Positions 45,808 through 53,782 of a DNA stretch of 53,782 bases are shown piece by piece. Within the stretch, counting starts at the first letter, position 1; each line of letters opens with the position of its first letter. The position numbers and the translations under genes were made by a program. The notes under the pieces are model-generated. The model had not been told where the DNA came from. It did no database searches and saw nothing but the letters and a program-made list of their open reading frames with translations. The DNA lies in the NCBI GenBank assembly GCA_902614655.1, contig CACMLX010000008.1, positions 1 to 53,782 of the forward strand, read 5' to 3'. This stretch comes from an uncultured Pelagibacteraceae bacterium (lineage in GTDB: Bacteria; Pseudomonadota; Alphaproteobacteria; Pelagibacterales; AG-422-B15).

Positions 45808-46620
45808 GTGATTTATCTTAGTTTTCCATCTATTAGTCCAGTTTTTTTTTCGATTGGTCCTCTTGATATCCGTTGGTACTCACTTGCGTATATTGTAGGA
45901 TTTATATTTGCTTGGAGATACATTAAATATCTCGCTTCAAATAAAGCAGTTTCTCATAGTAATAGCATCAATGAAAAACTAATAGATGATCTGATTTTTT
46001 ATTCAATAATTGGATTAATCATAGGAGCACGATTGGGATATGTGATTTTCTATAATTATGATTATTACTCTGAAAATCTAATTGAGATATTATATCTTTG
46101 GCAAGGAGGTTTATCCTTTCACGGAGGTTTGCTTGGTATTGTTACAGCCGCCATAATAATTTCAAAGCTCTATAAAACTACTTTTTTTGAAATAAGCGAT
46201 TTGATATGTGTGTCAGCTCCTGTTGGAATATTTTTTGGCAGAATATCTAATTTTATTAATGGCGAATTATTTGGTAGACCTTCAAATTTTCTTATTGGAA
46301 TGAAATTTCCAAACGCTGACAACCAGTATCGTCATCCAAGTCAATTATATGAAGCTTTTTTAGAAGGACTATTATTATTTATAATTTTAAATTTTCTAAT
46401 TTTTAAATTTAAAAAACTTAAAAACCCTGGAATAATTTCAGGTGTCTTTCTTATGCTGTATGGATTATTTCGATTTACAGTTGAATTTACACGCGAGCCC
46501 GATATTCAATTAGGATTTGTATATCATTTTCTCACAATGGGCATGATATTATCTTTACCAATGTTTCTTGCTGGAATTTTAATTTTAGTAATTAAAAGCA
46601 CTAAAAATGATACAAGATAA
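45808..46620 (+). CDS. lgt: Prolipoprotein diacylglyceryl transferase
   Basis: Lgt attaches diacylglycerol from phosphatidylglycerol to the lipobox cysteine of prolipoproteins, such as MlaA in this window. The 270 residues have seven hydrophobic segments. The conserved blocks LDIRWYSLAYIVGF, GGLSFHGGLLG, the signature GRISNFINGELFGRPS (with catalytic arginine region) and YRHPSQLYEAFLEG are all present. The start codon is GTG. midA begins 14 bases before its end. Confidence 0.96.
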   Translation: MIYLSFPSISPVFFSIGPLDIRWYSLAYIVGFIFAWRYIKYLASNKAVSHSNSINEKLIDDLIFYSIIGLIIGARLGYVIFYNYDYYSENLIEILYLWQGGLSFHGGLLGIVTAAIIISKLYKTTFFEISDLICVSAPVGIFFGRISNFINGELFGRPSNFLIGMKFPNADNQYRHPSQLYEAFLEGLLLFIILNFLIFKFKKLKNPGIISGVFLMLYGLFRFTVEFTREPDIQLGFVYHFLTMGMILSLPMFLAGILILVIKSTKNDTR

Positions 46621-47635
46621 AATTTACGATGCTTTAAAAGAAAGAGCATTTCTCTATTTAGATGATTTTATGAATATTTCGTTAAGAGATGAAGAGCATG
46701 GATACTATACGTCTAACAAAGCTATAGGCAAAGATGGAGATTTTGTTACCGCACCTGAAATATCTCAAATGTTTGGTGAAATAATTGCTGTAAAAATATT
46801 AAACCTCATTCATGCGAGAAACATAAAAAAGTTTAATTTAATTGAACTTGGACCAGGAAGAGGCGCTCTGATAAACGATATTACTAGAGTACTCAATGCT
46901 TTATTAGATGAAGGTGTCGAGTATACAATTAACTTTAATGAAATTAATAAATTCTATATTCAAAATCTAAAAAATAACTATCCAAATTGTAAGATACATA
47001 AAAATTTCAATTCATATCCCAATGAATTTTCAGTAATAATTGCAAATGAGTTTTTTGATGCAATACCTACGCGCCAAATAATTAGTAGGAACGGAAATAT
47101 TTATGAAACGGTTATTAAATTGGACCAAAAGAATAGTCTAAGATTTGACTTTATTAAGCCGAGACCAGATATTTTTAAATTCGTAAAAAATATGCAAGAC
47201 CTTGAACATCTTGAGGTAATTGAATTTTCTCCTGAGACTAATTTAATCTTTCGGGAATTGATCAATTTCTTGCTTATGAATAATGGTTTTTTCTTACTAA
47301 TTGATTATGGATATATTAATCTACCGAAGATAAGCACACTTCAGTCAATTAAATCAAATAAAAAAACTGATTTTCTTGATAACCCAGGTAATCAAGATAT
47401 CACATATCATGTAGACTTTAATAACCTGAAAAATATTTTAGAAGAAAATAAAATTGATGACTTTATAATAAATACTCAATCTAATTTCCTTCGGCAAAAT
47501 GGAATTTTAGATCGAGCTAGTACCTTAATTAAGAAAAACCCCAAGAAAGAAAAGCAAATTAACGAACAGTTGGCAATACTTACCAAAAAAGAATATATGG
47601 GAAATTTATTTAAAGTTTTGGAAATTAATATTTAA
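46607..47635 (+). CDS. MidA/NDUFAF7-family SAM-dependent methyltransferase
   Basis: A 342-residue protein of the family (former DUF185) whose human member NDUFAF7 dimethylates an arginine of complex I subunit NDUFS2. The blocks SLRDEEHGYYTSNKAIGKDGDF, TAPEISQMFGEIIAV, the SAM motif LIELGPGRGALINDI, IIANEFFDAIPTRQ and LLIDYGYINLP are characteristic. A complex I role is plausible in an alphaproteobacterium but is inferred. The order lgt-midA-pgeF is a familiar one. Overlaps: 14 bases with lgt, 1 base with pgeF. Confidence 0.92.
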   Translation: MIQDKIYDALKERAFLYLDDFMNISLRDEEHGYYTSNKAIGKDGDFVTAPEISQMFGEIIAVKILNLIHARNIKKFNLIELGPGRGALINDITRVLNALLDEGVEYTINFNEINKFYIQNLKNNYPNCKIHKNFNSYPNEFSVIIANEFFDAIPTRQIISRNGNIYETVIKLDQKNSLRFDFIKPRPDIFKFVKNMQDLEHLEVIEFSPETNLIFRELINFLLMNNGFFLLIDYGYINLPKISTLQSIKSNKKTDFLDNPGNQDITYHVDFNNLKNILEENKIDDFIINTQSNFLRQNGILDRASTLIKKNPKKEKQINEQLAILTKKEYMGNLFKVLEINI

Positions 47636-48390
47636 TGTTTTTTACAAAAAACCTCTCAAATATAGATCATTGTTTCTTTTCAAGATTGGGTGGTGTTTCG
47701 CAAGGAAGATATAAATCATTAAATTGTGGAAAAGGATCAAAAGATGAGAATGGTGCTATTGAAGAAAATTTAGTTGCTATTTCTAGATATTACGGTTTAA
47801 AAAAGTCTGATATTATTACTATGCATCAAACACACTCTTCTAATGCAATAGTTTTAGATAGCAGAAATAAGTCTGAAATTTTAAAATGTGACGGGATTGT
47901 AACTAAAGAAAATAATAAAATCTTATCAGTATTAACGGCTGATTGTGCTCCATTATTATTTTATGAAGTGAAAAATGAAATAATAGGAGCTTGTCATGCA
48001 GGCTGGAAAGGTGCCTTGAATGGCATAATTCAAAATACAATTTTACAAATAACCAAGCTGGGCGGAAAGAGAGATAATATACGCTGCAGTATTGGCCCAT
48101 GTATAAGACAAAAATCCTATGAGGTAAGATTACCTTTTTACAAAAACTTTATTAAACAAGATCAAGATAATGCAAGATTTTTTCGAAAAAATCATAATAA
48201 TAGATATCTGTTTTCGCTTACTGAATTCATTCTCAAGATACTTTCTGATGAGCAAATTACTAACCACGAGATTGTTGATGTCGATACTTTCAGTGAAGAA
48301 ACATTATGTTTTAGCTATCGAAGAAATTATAAAAAAAATATAACCGATTATGGTAGAATGATTTCAACAATTGTTATAAAAGACAGATAA
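47635..48390 (+). CDS. pgeF: YfiH-family purine nucleoside phosphorylase/laccase-domain protein
   Basis: A 251-residue multicopper-oxidase-like fold protein; members (FAMIN/YfiH) have been shown to act on purine nucleosides and to edit cell-wall stem peptides. The metal site is visible as HQTHSSNAIVLD, SVLTADCAPLLFYE, GACHAGWKGALNG and CSIGPCI, holding the conserved histidines and cysteine. It starts in the stop of midA, and prs follows after 3 bases. Given prs and gpt nearby, a purine-salvage role is attractive but inferred. Confidence 0.93.
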   Translation: MFFTKNLSNIDHCFFSRLGGVSQGRYKSLNCGKGSKDENGAIEENLVAISRYYGLKKSDIITMHQTHSSNAIVLDSRNKSEILKCDGIVTKENNKILSVLTADCAPLLFYEVKNEIIGACHAGWKGALNGIIQNTILQITKLGGKRDNIRCSIGPCIRQKSYEVRLPFYKNFIKQDQDNARFFRKNHNNRYLFSLTEFILKILSDEQITNHEIVDVDTFSEETLCFSYRRNYKKNITDYGRMISTIVIKDR

Positions 48391-48393
48391 ATT

Positions 48394-49329
48394 ATGAGAA
48401 TTATTGCAGGAAACAGCAATTTACCTTTATCTAAGAGCGTCGCAGAATATCTTGGTGAAAACCTCACAAATGCCTCTATTACAAGATTTGCTGATGACGA
48501 AGTTTATGTAGAAATTAAAGAGAACATTCGTGGTGAGGATGTATTCGTAATGGAGTCTCTATCTTACCCAGCGAATGACAATATAATGGAACTACTGGTG
48601 ATGATAGATGCACTTAAAAGAGCTTCAGCAAAAAGGATTACTGCTGTGATCCCTTATTATGGATATGCACGTCAAGATAGAAAACCAGGGCCAAGAACCC
48701 CAATCTCAGCAAAATTAGTTGCAAATTTAATAACAACTGCTGGTGCAGACAGAGTACTTACTTTAGATCTTCACGCTGAACAGATACAGGGATTTTTTGA
48801 CATACCAACAGATAATCTATTTGCAGGTCCAGTATTTTCAAAAGACATAAAAGAAAAATATGAAATTAGTAATCTAGTTGCAGTTTCTCCTGATATTGGT
48901 GGAGTTGTGAGGGCAAGAGCGATTGCAAATAAGATCGGAGCCTCAATTGCTATTGTTGATAAAAGAAGACCTAGAGCAGGTGAAAGTGAGGTAATGAACA
49001 TAATTGGAGACGTAAAAGGAAAGGATTGTATTATTCTAGATGATATCATTGACTCAGCAGGAACAATTTGTAATGCAGCTGACAAAATTATAGATTTAGG
49101 TGCTAATAGTATCACTTCTTATGTTACGCACGGAGTATTAACAGGTGAGGCCTTGGAAAAAATAAGTGCATCAAAATTGACTGAACTAGTAATTACAGAC
49201 TCAATCAATAATCAGGAAAAATTAAAAGCTTGTGAGAAAATTAGGTCGATTAGTATCTCAGATTTATTGGGTGAGGCAATTAAGAGGATATCCGAGGCGA
49301 GCTCAGTATCAAGTCTATTTGAATTTTAA
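48394..49329 (+). CDS. prs: Ribose-phosphate pyrophosphokinase (PRPP synthetase)
   Basis: Prs makes PRPP from ribose 5-phosphate and ATP, feeding purine, pyrimidine, His, Trp and NAD synthesis. The 311 residues show [57 protein letters not shown] and the PRPP loop [19 protein letters not shown]. All active-site parts are in place. It is followed after 51 bases by rplY, then pth and ychF, the usual prs-ctc-pth-ychF order of proteobacteria. Confidence 0.98.
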   Translation: MRIIAGNSNLPLSKSVAEYLGENLTNASITRFADDEVYVEIKENIRGEDVFVMESLSYPANDNIMELLVMIDALKRASAKRITAVIPYYGYARQDRKPGPRTPISAKLVANLITTAGADRVLTLDLHAEQIQGFFDIPTDNLFAGPVFSKDIKEKYEISNLVAVSPDIGGVVRARAIANKIGASIAIVDKRRPRAGESEVMNIIGDVKGKDCIILDDIIDSAGTICNAADKIIDLGANSITSYVTHGVLTGEALEKISASKLTELVITDSINNQEKLKACEKIRSISISDLLGEAIKRISEASSVSSLFEF

Positions 49330-49380
49330 TTTATATACTTGCCATATAGAGAAATTTAATTTAATACCAACTTCATCGTT

Positions 49381-50082
49381 ATGAGCAAAGAAAGTAATTT
49401 AAACGCTGAAATCAGGGATAGATCTGGTAAATCCGCTGTAAAAAAAGTACTAGCTGCGGGTAAGATTCCTTCCGTTATGTATGGTTTAGGTGAAAACCCT
49501 GTAAATATTTCATTAGATAAGATTACAGTTCAAAAAGAGATCAATTCTGGTGGTTTCCTAACTAGAATATTTTCACTTAACATTGATGGAAAGAAAAGCT
49601 TAGCAATTCCAAGAGAGGTTCAATTTGATCCACTTTCTGATCAACCTATACACATTGATTTTTTAAGACTAGCTGCAGACTCAAAAATTACTCTAGACAT
49701 TCCTACTAGGTTTATAAATGAAGAGTTATCACCTGGATTAAAACGAGGCGGGGTTCTAAATGTTAATAGACGTACTGTTCAACTAAGTTGCCCTGCTAAT
49801 AACATACCTGAAGAGATAGTTTTTGATCTAGAGGGTTTAGAAATAGGTGACACAATCAGAATTTCTGCAGCAAATTTAGGTGATGGAATTTCTCCAACAA
49901 TTAGTGATAGAGATTTCACTGTAGCATCTGTTGCTGCACCTACTGTTGTAAAAGAACCTGAAGCCCCTGCAGAAGGTGAGGCTGCTGAAGGTGAAGCTAC
50001 TGAGGGCGGTGCCACTGCTGAAGATAAAAAAGATGCAGCTCCAGAGGCTGATAACAAAGAAGAAAACAAAGATAAAGAATAA
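49381..50082 (+). CDS. rplY: Ribosomal protein bL25 (TL5/Ctc type)
   Basis: bL25 binds 5S rRNA in the 50S subunit. The 233 residues hold the N-terminal 5S-binding domain (SAVKKVLAAGKIPSVMYGLGENP), the C-terminal TL5 beta domain (PIHIDFLRLAADSKITLDIPTRF; GGVLNVNRRTVQLSCPANNIPEEI, in parts) and an extra acidic Ala/Glu tail from about residue 193, built from imperfect GEA(A/T)EG units. Such tails occur in other alphaproteobacterial bL25. Codon repeats (GCTGAAGGTGA) in the tail suggest it can vary in length. Confidence 0.96.
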   Translation: MSKESNLNAEIRDRSGKSAVKKVLAAGKIPSVMYGLGENPVNISLDKITVQKEINSGGFLTRIFSLNIDGKKSLAIPREVQFDPLSDQPIHIDFLRLAADSKITLDIPTRFINEELSPGLKRGGVLNVNRRTVQLSCPANNIPEEIVFDLEGLEIGDTIRISAANLGDGISPTISDRDFTVASVAAPTVVKEPEAPAEGEAAEGEATEGGATAEDKKDAAPEADNKEENKDKE

Positions 50083-50127
50083 CACTTTTTCTTTTACCTA
50101 TTTTGATATTTATATATCTTCAATCAT

Positions 50128-50682
50128 ATGATTGCATTAATCGGATTAGGGAATCCTGGCACAAAGCATAAAAATAATAGACATAATGTGGGCTATTTAT
50201 TTATCGATCAGCTTTTACAAGATCATGATGATGTAATGAGAGAAAAGAAATTTGATGGGGAGTTGGCATCGTTTCCTATCGGAAAGAAAAAAATATACAC
50301 CTTTAAATCCAATAATTATATGAATGAGTGTGGCAAAAGTATTGCAACTTTTTTAAACTTTTTCAAAATTAAATCAAATTTAACTTATGTTATTCATGAT
50401 GATCTAGATATCACTTTAGGAAAAGTAAAAATCAAGTTGGGAGGTTCTTCCGCAGGTCATAATGGGCTCAAATCAATAGATAGTAATATTGGAAAAAATT
50501 ATAATAGAGTAAGAATAGGTATAAATCATCCAGGCAATAAAGAAATGGTTAATAAACATGTACTAAGTAATTTTAAAAAAAGTGAGTTAGAAGTTATTAA
50601 TGAATTAAATATAAAAATGTCTGAAAATATAAAAATATTATTGGATGGAGAAAAATCTAAATTTATTAATAATTTAAAATAA
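50128..50682 (+). CDS. pth: Peptidyl-tRNA hydrolase
   Basis: Pth frees tRNA from peptidyl-tRNA dropped by ribosomes. The 184 residues show GLGNPGTKHKNNRHNVGYLFID with the key N and catalytic H20, KSNNYMNECGKSI, VIHDDLDITLGKVKIKLGGS with D93, and SAGHNGLKSID. All catalytic residues of the family are present. It sits between rplY and ychF, 45 and 6 bases away. Confidence 0.97.
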   Translation: MIALIGLGNPGTKHKNNRHNVGYLFIDQLLQDHDDVMREKKFDGELASFPIGKKKIYTFKSNNYMNECGKSIATFLNFFKIKSNLTYVIHDDLDITLGKVKIKLGGSSAGHNGLKSIDSNIGKNYNRVRIGINHPGNKEMVNKHVLSNFKKSELEVINELNIKMSENIKILLDGEKSKFINNLK

Positions 50683-50688
50683 TTTATC

Positions 50689-51777
50689 ATGGGATTTAAG
50701 TGTGGAATTGTTGGATTGCCAAATGTTGGGAAGTCAACATTGTTCAATGCATTAACAAAGAAAATAGCCGCTGAAGCAGCAAACTACCCTTTTTGTACCA
50801 TTGAACCAAATGAGGGCACAGTAATTGTACCTGATGCAAGAGTAGAAACGCTGTCAAATTTAGCAAAATCAAAGAAAACAACACCAACATCTCTTAGTTT
50901 TTACGATATAGCGGGTTTAGTTAAAGGCGCTTCTTTAGGAGAAGGACTTGGTAATAAATTTTTATCTCATATTAGAGAAGTAGATGCAGTTATCCATGTG
51001 GTACGCTGTTTTAAAGATACCAATATTACTCATGTTAACAATAAAATAGATCCTGTTGATGATATTGAAACGATAAATACTGAATTAGTTCTATCCGACA
51101 TCGAACAACTCGAAAAAATAAATAAAGGATTAGAAAAACTTATAAAAAAAGGTGATAAAGAAGCCAAATTAAAAACAGAGGCTTTGAACCTTCTTCTTAA
51201 ACACTTGGAATCAGGTCAGCCTGCTATTTTAATGAAGAATTTAAATGAAATCTTCTCTCATATAAAAGAGTTCAACTTAATAACAATAAAGCCAACTATT
51301 TACGTATGTAATGTTGATGAAAATTCAATAATTGAAGGTAATGAACTAACTTTAAAAATTGAAAATTTTTTGAATTCTAAATTAATTAAGATTTCAGCAG
51401 AAATTGAGTCACAAATCTCTTCTTTAAATGAAGACGATCAAAAAGATTATCTTGAAAGTTTAGGATTGGATGAGTCTGGCTTGAATAAGGTTATAAAAGC
51501 TGGATATTCGACTCTTAACTTAATTACTTATTTCACAGCCGGCGAACAAGAGACAAGAGCGTGGACGATTGAAAATGGCACTACTGCACCAAAAGCTGCA
51601 GGAAAAATCCACACAGACTTTGAGAAAGGCTTCATTAGAGCTGAAACTATATCGTATACAGACTATTTAGATTGTGAAGGAGAGTTAAAAGCTAAAGAAC
51701 TTGGAAAGATGCGTAGCGAAGGTAAGGATTATGTAGTACAAGATGGTGACGTAATGCATTTTTTATTTAATAATTAA
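50689..51777 (+). CDS. ychF: Redox-regulated ATPase YchF
   Basis: An Obg-family P-loop protein (OLA1-like) that prefers ATP and binds ribosomes. The 362 residues show G1 GLPNVGKSTLFNAL, G2 AANYPFCTIEPNEG, G3 YDIAGLVKGASLGEGLGNKFL (in parts), the non-canonical G4 CNVDE in place of NKxD, and the C-terminal TGS domain (TTAPKAAGKIHTDFEKGFIRAET; KDYVVQDGDVMHFLFN). The G4 change fits the ATP preference of the family. It is the last part of the prs-rplY-pth-ychF series; gpt follows after 2 bases. Confidence 0.98.
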   Translation: MGFKCGIVGLPNVGKSTLFNALTKKIAAEAANYPFCTIEPNEGTVIVPDARVETLSNLAKSKKTTPTSLSFYDIAGLVKGASLGEGLGNKFLSHIREVDAVIHVVRCFKDTNITHVNNKIDPVDDIETINTELVLSDIEQLEKINKGLEKLIKKGDKEAKLKTEALNLLLKHLESGQPAILMKNLNEIFSHIKEFNLITIKPTIYVCNVDENSIIEGNELTLKIENFLNSKLIKISAEIESQISSLNEDDQKDYLESLGLDESGLNKVIKAGYSTLNLITYFTAGEQETRAWTIENGTTAPKAAGKIHTDFEKGFIRAETISYTDYLDCEGELKAKELGKMRSEGKDYVVQDGDVMHFLFNN

Positions 51778-51779
51778 CT

Positions 51780-52226
51780 ATGGACCATAAACTAGAATTT
51801 CCTTCATATGAAGAAATGCATGAAAAAGCAGTTAAGCTTGCGCATCTCATAAAAGAAAAAAAAATTAAATTTGATAAAATGGTTGTTGTCTCTCGAGGTG
51901 GATTTGTACCTGCTTCAGTTGTGGCTTACACTCTTGGAATCCAGGACGTAGATATTGTTTCAATACAAAGCTATATCCATAGAGAGGCTGGAAAAGCAAT
52001 TGTTCATAGAGCTCCGAAAACTGATGAGGTTGTGCTCGTAATAGATGATATTGTAGACAAAGGTGGTACCGCTAAAGCTCTAAAGGAGTACATGCCTAAT
52101 ATGCACTTAGCTGTAATATATGCAAAACCAAGAGGTCTGCCTCTAGCTGATACATATGTCGAGGAAATTACCCAAGATACTTGGCCTGTCTTCCCCTGGG
52201 ATGAAGAAGACAAAGCCAATCATTAA
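51780..52226 (+). CDS. gpt: Xanthine/guanine phosphoribosyltransferase (Gpt-like)
   Basis: A 148-residue type I phosphoribosyltransferase that salvages guanine or xanthine with PRPP. The base-side opening FPSYEEMHEKAVKLAHLI, the VVVSRGGFVPASVVAYTLGI loop, the PRPP motif VLVIDDIVDKGGTAKAL and the C-terminal DTWPVFPWDEED, like DTWIEQPWD of E. coli Gpt, are present. Its length is near that of Gpt (152). It converges with a purine-type permease gene and lies downstream of prs, so uptake, PRPP supply and salvage are neighbours. Which bases it prefers is inferred. Confidence 0.88.
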   Translation: MDHKLEFPSYEEMHEKAVKLAHLIKEKKIKFDKMVVVSRGGFVPASVVAYTLGIQDVDIVSIQSYIHREAGKAIVHRAPKTDEVVLVIDDIVDKGGTAKALKEYMPNMHLAVIYAKPRGLPLADTYVEEITQDTWPVFPWDEEDKANH

Positions 52227-52231
52227 CTAAA

Positions 52232-53521
52232 CTAGAAGATAAAATATAGTACCGATAATACTCCAATAACTATCGAACCAGCGTTCAGATCCTCGTGTCT
52301 ACCACTTAGAGCTTTAATTACAACGTATGCTATAAAACCAAGTGCAATTCCATGAGCAATACTGAATGTAAGAGGCATCAAAACTGCCGCTAACACTGCT
52401 GGAGCATACTCACTGACATCATCCCATTCTATATCCCTTAGGTTTTTCAAAAAGAATGTTGCAACAAACACTAGAGCTGGAGCAGTTGCAAATGCAGGAA
52501 TACTTTGAGCTAATGGTGCTAAAAATAAACAGATTACAAAAAGAACTGCCACAGCAACCGCTGTAAGTCCTGTTCGCCCACCTTCTTTAACGCCAGCTCC
52601 AGATTCAATGTATGATGTAGTATTGGAAGTTCCGACTAATGCACCTATTGTTGTAGCGGTGGAGTCTGCTAAAACTGCTCTACCTATCCCATCAACGTTT
52701 CCGTCTTGGTCAACTTTACCAGTTAAATTAGCAACTGAAGTAAGAGTTCCAGCGGTATCGAAAAAGTCTACAAAAAGAAAAGCAAACGCGACACCAATAA
52801 AACCTGCTGTTGCTACAAGACTAAAGTCCATTGAGAACGCATGAACAGCTGGTGGAACTGATCCCACAACTCCATCAATTGCACTCACACCGCTTACCCA
52901 AGCAATAATACTTACTGCAAGTATACCGATGATAATTGATCCTGGAACACCGCGCTTATCTAAAATTGCCATAATTGCGAATCCGACAGCAGCTAATATT
53001 ACAGGCATTGAACTTACATCACCTAAACCAACTAAAGTTGCGGGATTATCAACAACCACACCAGCATTTTTTAATCCTATGATTGCCAAGAACAAACCTA
53101 TTCCCGCCCCTACGCCAAACTTCATACTTTTTGGTATGCTATTTATTATCCACTGCCGTGCTGGTGTTACAGATAAAATTAAAAATACTATCCCTGCAAT
53201 AAACACTGCGGCAAGAGCCTGCTGGTAAGTATAACCCATCCCAAATACAACTCCAAACGCAAAGAAAGCGTTTAAACCCATTCCAGGCGCTAGGGCGATT
53301 GGCCAATTAGCCCATAGGCCCATTATTAAACAGCCAACTACAGCAGCTATGATTGTAGCAACAAATACACCGCCAAAATCCATACCAGTTCCCTCAGTAG
53401 ATAAGATGGCTGGATTAACGACGATAATATATGCCATTGTTAAGAACGTGGCTAAACCTGCCAACAACTCAGTTTTTACACTGGTACCGTTCTCTTTTAA
53501 TTTAAAAATATTTTCTAACAT
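52232..53521 (-). CDS. NCS2-family purine permease (AzgA-like)
   Basis: A 429-residue inner-membrane carrier with about 12-14 helices. The blocks TELLAGLATFLTMAYIIVVNPAILS, ALAPGMGLNAFFAFGVV, VDFFDTAGTLTSVANLTG and TSNTTSYIESGAGVKEGGRTGLTA are hallmarks of the AzgA branch, which takes up adenine, guanine or hypoxanthine with protons. The SIESG-type ESGAG motif is in place. It is the convergent neighbour of gpt, consistent with guanine or hypoxanthine salvage. No purine riboswitch is visible in the 149 bases upstream; a GGAGGAATT stretch before ATG is a good ribosome site. Confidence 0.95.
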   Translation of the reverse strand: MLENIFKLKENGTSVKTELLAGLATFLTMAYIIVVNPAILSTEGTGMDFGGVFVATIIAAVVGCLIMGLWANWPIALAPGMGLNAFFAFGVVFGMGYTYQQALAAVFIAGIVFLILSVTPARQWIINSIPKSMKFGVGAGIGLFLAIIGLKNAGVVVDNPATLVGLGDVSSMPVILAAVGFAIMAILDKRGVPGSIIIGILAVSIIAWVSGVSAIDGVVGSVPPAVHAFSMDFSLVATAGFIGVAFAFLFVDFFDTAGTLTSVANLTGKVDQDGNVDGIGRAVLADSTATTIGALVGTSNTTSYIESGAGVKEGGRTGLTAVAVAVLFVICLFLAPLAQSIPAFATAPALVFVATFFLKNLRDIEWDDVSEYAPAVLAAVLMPLTFSIAHGIALGFIAYVVIKALSGRHEDLNAGSIVIGVLSVLYFIF

Positions 53522-53635
53522 TCAATTCCTCCGTTTAGTAAGAGTTTAATTTACATTACCAAAATGAAGTAATCGAGTTCGATAAAATGTTTCTGTGGAT
53601 AAGGATATTGATAATTTACTTAAAATTATTTTTTT

Positions 53636-53658
53636 AAATAATTGAAAATCAATTATTT
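53636..53658. other. AT-only hairpin downstream of cytochrome c1
   Basis: AAATAATTG-AAAAT-CAATTATTT forms a perfect 9-base stem just after the petC stop. It lacks GC pairs and a U-run on the petC strand, so terminator function is doubtful. Confidence 0.3.
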
Positions 53659-53670
53659 TTAGAAAACAGA

Positions 53671-53782
53671 CTAATGAGTATCTTTCCAAATTTGTCGATT
53701 AGTGAAGTAGAGTAATACGGAAAGAATTAATAAGTATGAAATTACCTTAAAACCGATTCTTTTTCTCGCCTCTAGCTTTGGT
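53671..53782 (-). CDS. petC: Cytochrome c1, C-terminal membrane anchor only (5' part outside window)
   Basis: The last 36 codons of a minus-strand gene enter from the window edge: PKLEARKRIGFKVISYLLIL, then SVLLYFTNRQIWKDTH and a TAG stop. The pattern E-x2-ARKRxG, one hydrophobic helix and a short basic tail with a W is how alphaproteobacterial cytochrome c1 ends: the helix fixes it in the inner membrane as part of the bc1 complex. The heme site (CxxCH) is beyond the window. The call rests on the tail motif alone. PetP/PetR-like regulators stand 10 kb away in the same window. Confidence 0.8.
   Translation of the reverse strand, partial: PKLEARKRIGFKVISYLLILSVLLYFTNRQIWKDTH

Noticed and set aside
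49960-50080. Short repeats as a possible tandem-repeat or mobile feature
   Set aside because: They encode the acidic Ala/Glu tail of bL25, in frame and common in the family.
53522-53670. Possible purine riboswitch upstream of the NCS2 permease
   Set aside because: The conserved loop and three-way-junction bases of purine aptamers were not found, and the region is too AT-rich to support the fold.
1-53782. CRISPR arrays, insertion sequences, prophage or integrase genes, rRNA
   Set aside because: None were seen; gaps are short and every larger frame is assigned to a chromosomal gene.

Overview
The window is AT-rich, densely packed chromosomal DNA from an alphaproteobacterium, most likely a small-genome marine planktonic lineage. 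Several things point there. The cluster order GatB/YqeY - dnaG - rpoD - tRNA diverging from carAB is familiar from alphaproteobacteria. Homologues of the mitochondrial ELM1 and NDUFAF7 proteins are present, as are a PetP/PetR-like regulator pair and the end of a cytochrome c1 gene. DnaG has lost its zinc ligands in a way I remember from this class. Many genes overlap by 1-8 bases, and many lack a clear Shine-Dalgarno sequence. I cannot name the genus from the window alone. I see no phage, insertion sequence, CRISPR array or rRNA.

Layout. 1-2.9 kb (minus): ftsZ (cut by the window edge), mraZ with a five-repeat MraZ operator, RNase P RNA with its own promoter, and a peptidoglycan amidase. mraZ lies directly upstream of ftsZ; the division and cell-wall genes that normally separate them are absent here. 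2.9-5.3 kb: a drug/metabolite transporter, diverging from mlaA-mlaC for outer-membrane lipid transport. 5.3-20 kb is the accessory part: rhodanese, a small DUF2805-type protein, methyltransferases, monooxygenase-like ABM proteins, a transporter/small membrane protein/GST/beta-propeller operon, SRAP (HMCES-like), a TPR lipid- or wall-side protein, an Old Yellow Enzyme gene broken by one frameshift, an alpha/beta hydrolase, a TauD-type dioxygenase paired with a GST, a CRTAC/FG-GAP exported protein and a cysteine-rich exported protein paired with a photolyase.

21.5-30.5 kb is the information-processing core: tRNA-Ile2(CAT), rpoD, dnaG and GatB/YqeY on the minus strand, with carA-carB diverging. 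30.5-34.8 kb: Lrp/AsnC regulator, 2OG-Fe(II) oxygenase and ELM1-like protein in one overlapping chain, then trxB and an aspartate aminotransferase. 34.9-41.4 kb: one tight plus-strand operon uvrB - CaCA exchanger - pteridine reductase - folB-like - uvrC - pgsA, joining nucleotide excision repair, folate and phospholipid synthesis.

41.4-53.8 kb: ilvE, diverging PetP-like MarR / OmpR-type regulator / histidine kinase, proC, then a long plus-strand series lgt - midA - pgeF - prs - rplY - pth - ychF - gpt. It ends with a convergent purine permease (functionally matched to gpt and prs) and the C-terminal anchor of cytochrome c1. The core regions look ordinary. The points most worth a second look are the mraZ-ftsZ junction, the frameshifted OYE gene with a slippery heptamer at the break, the Cys-rich/photolyase pair, and the transporter-GST-propeller operon.
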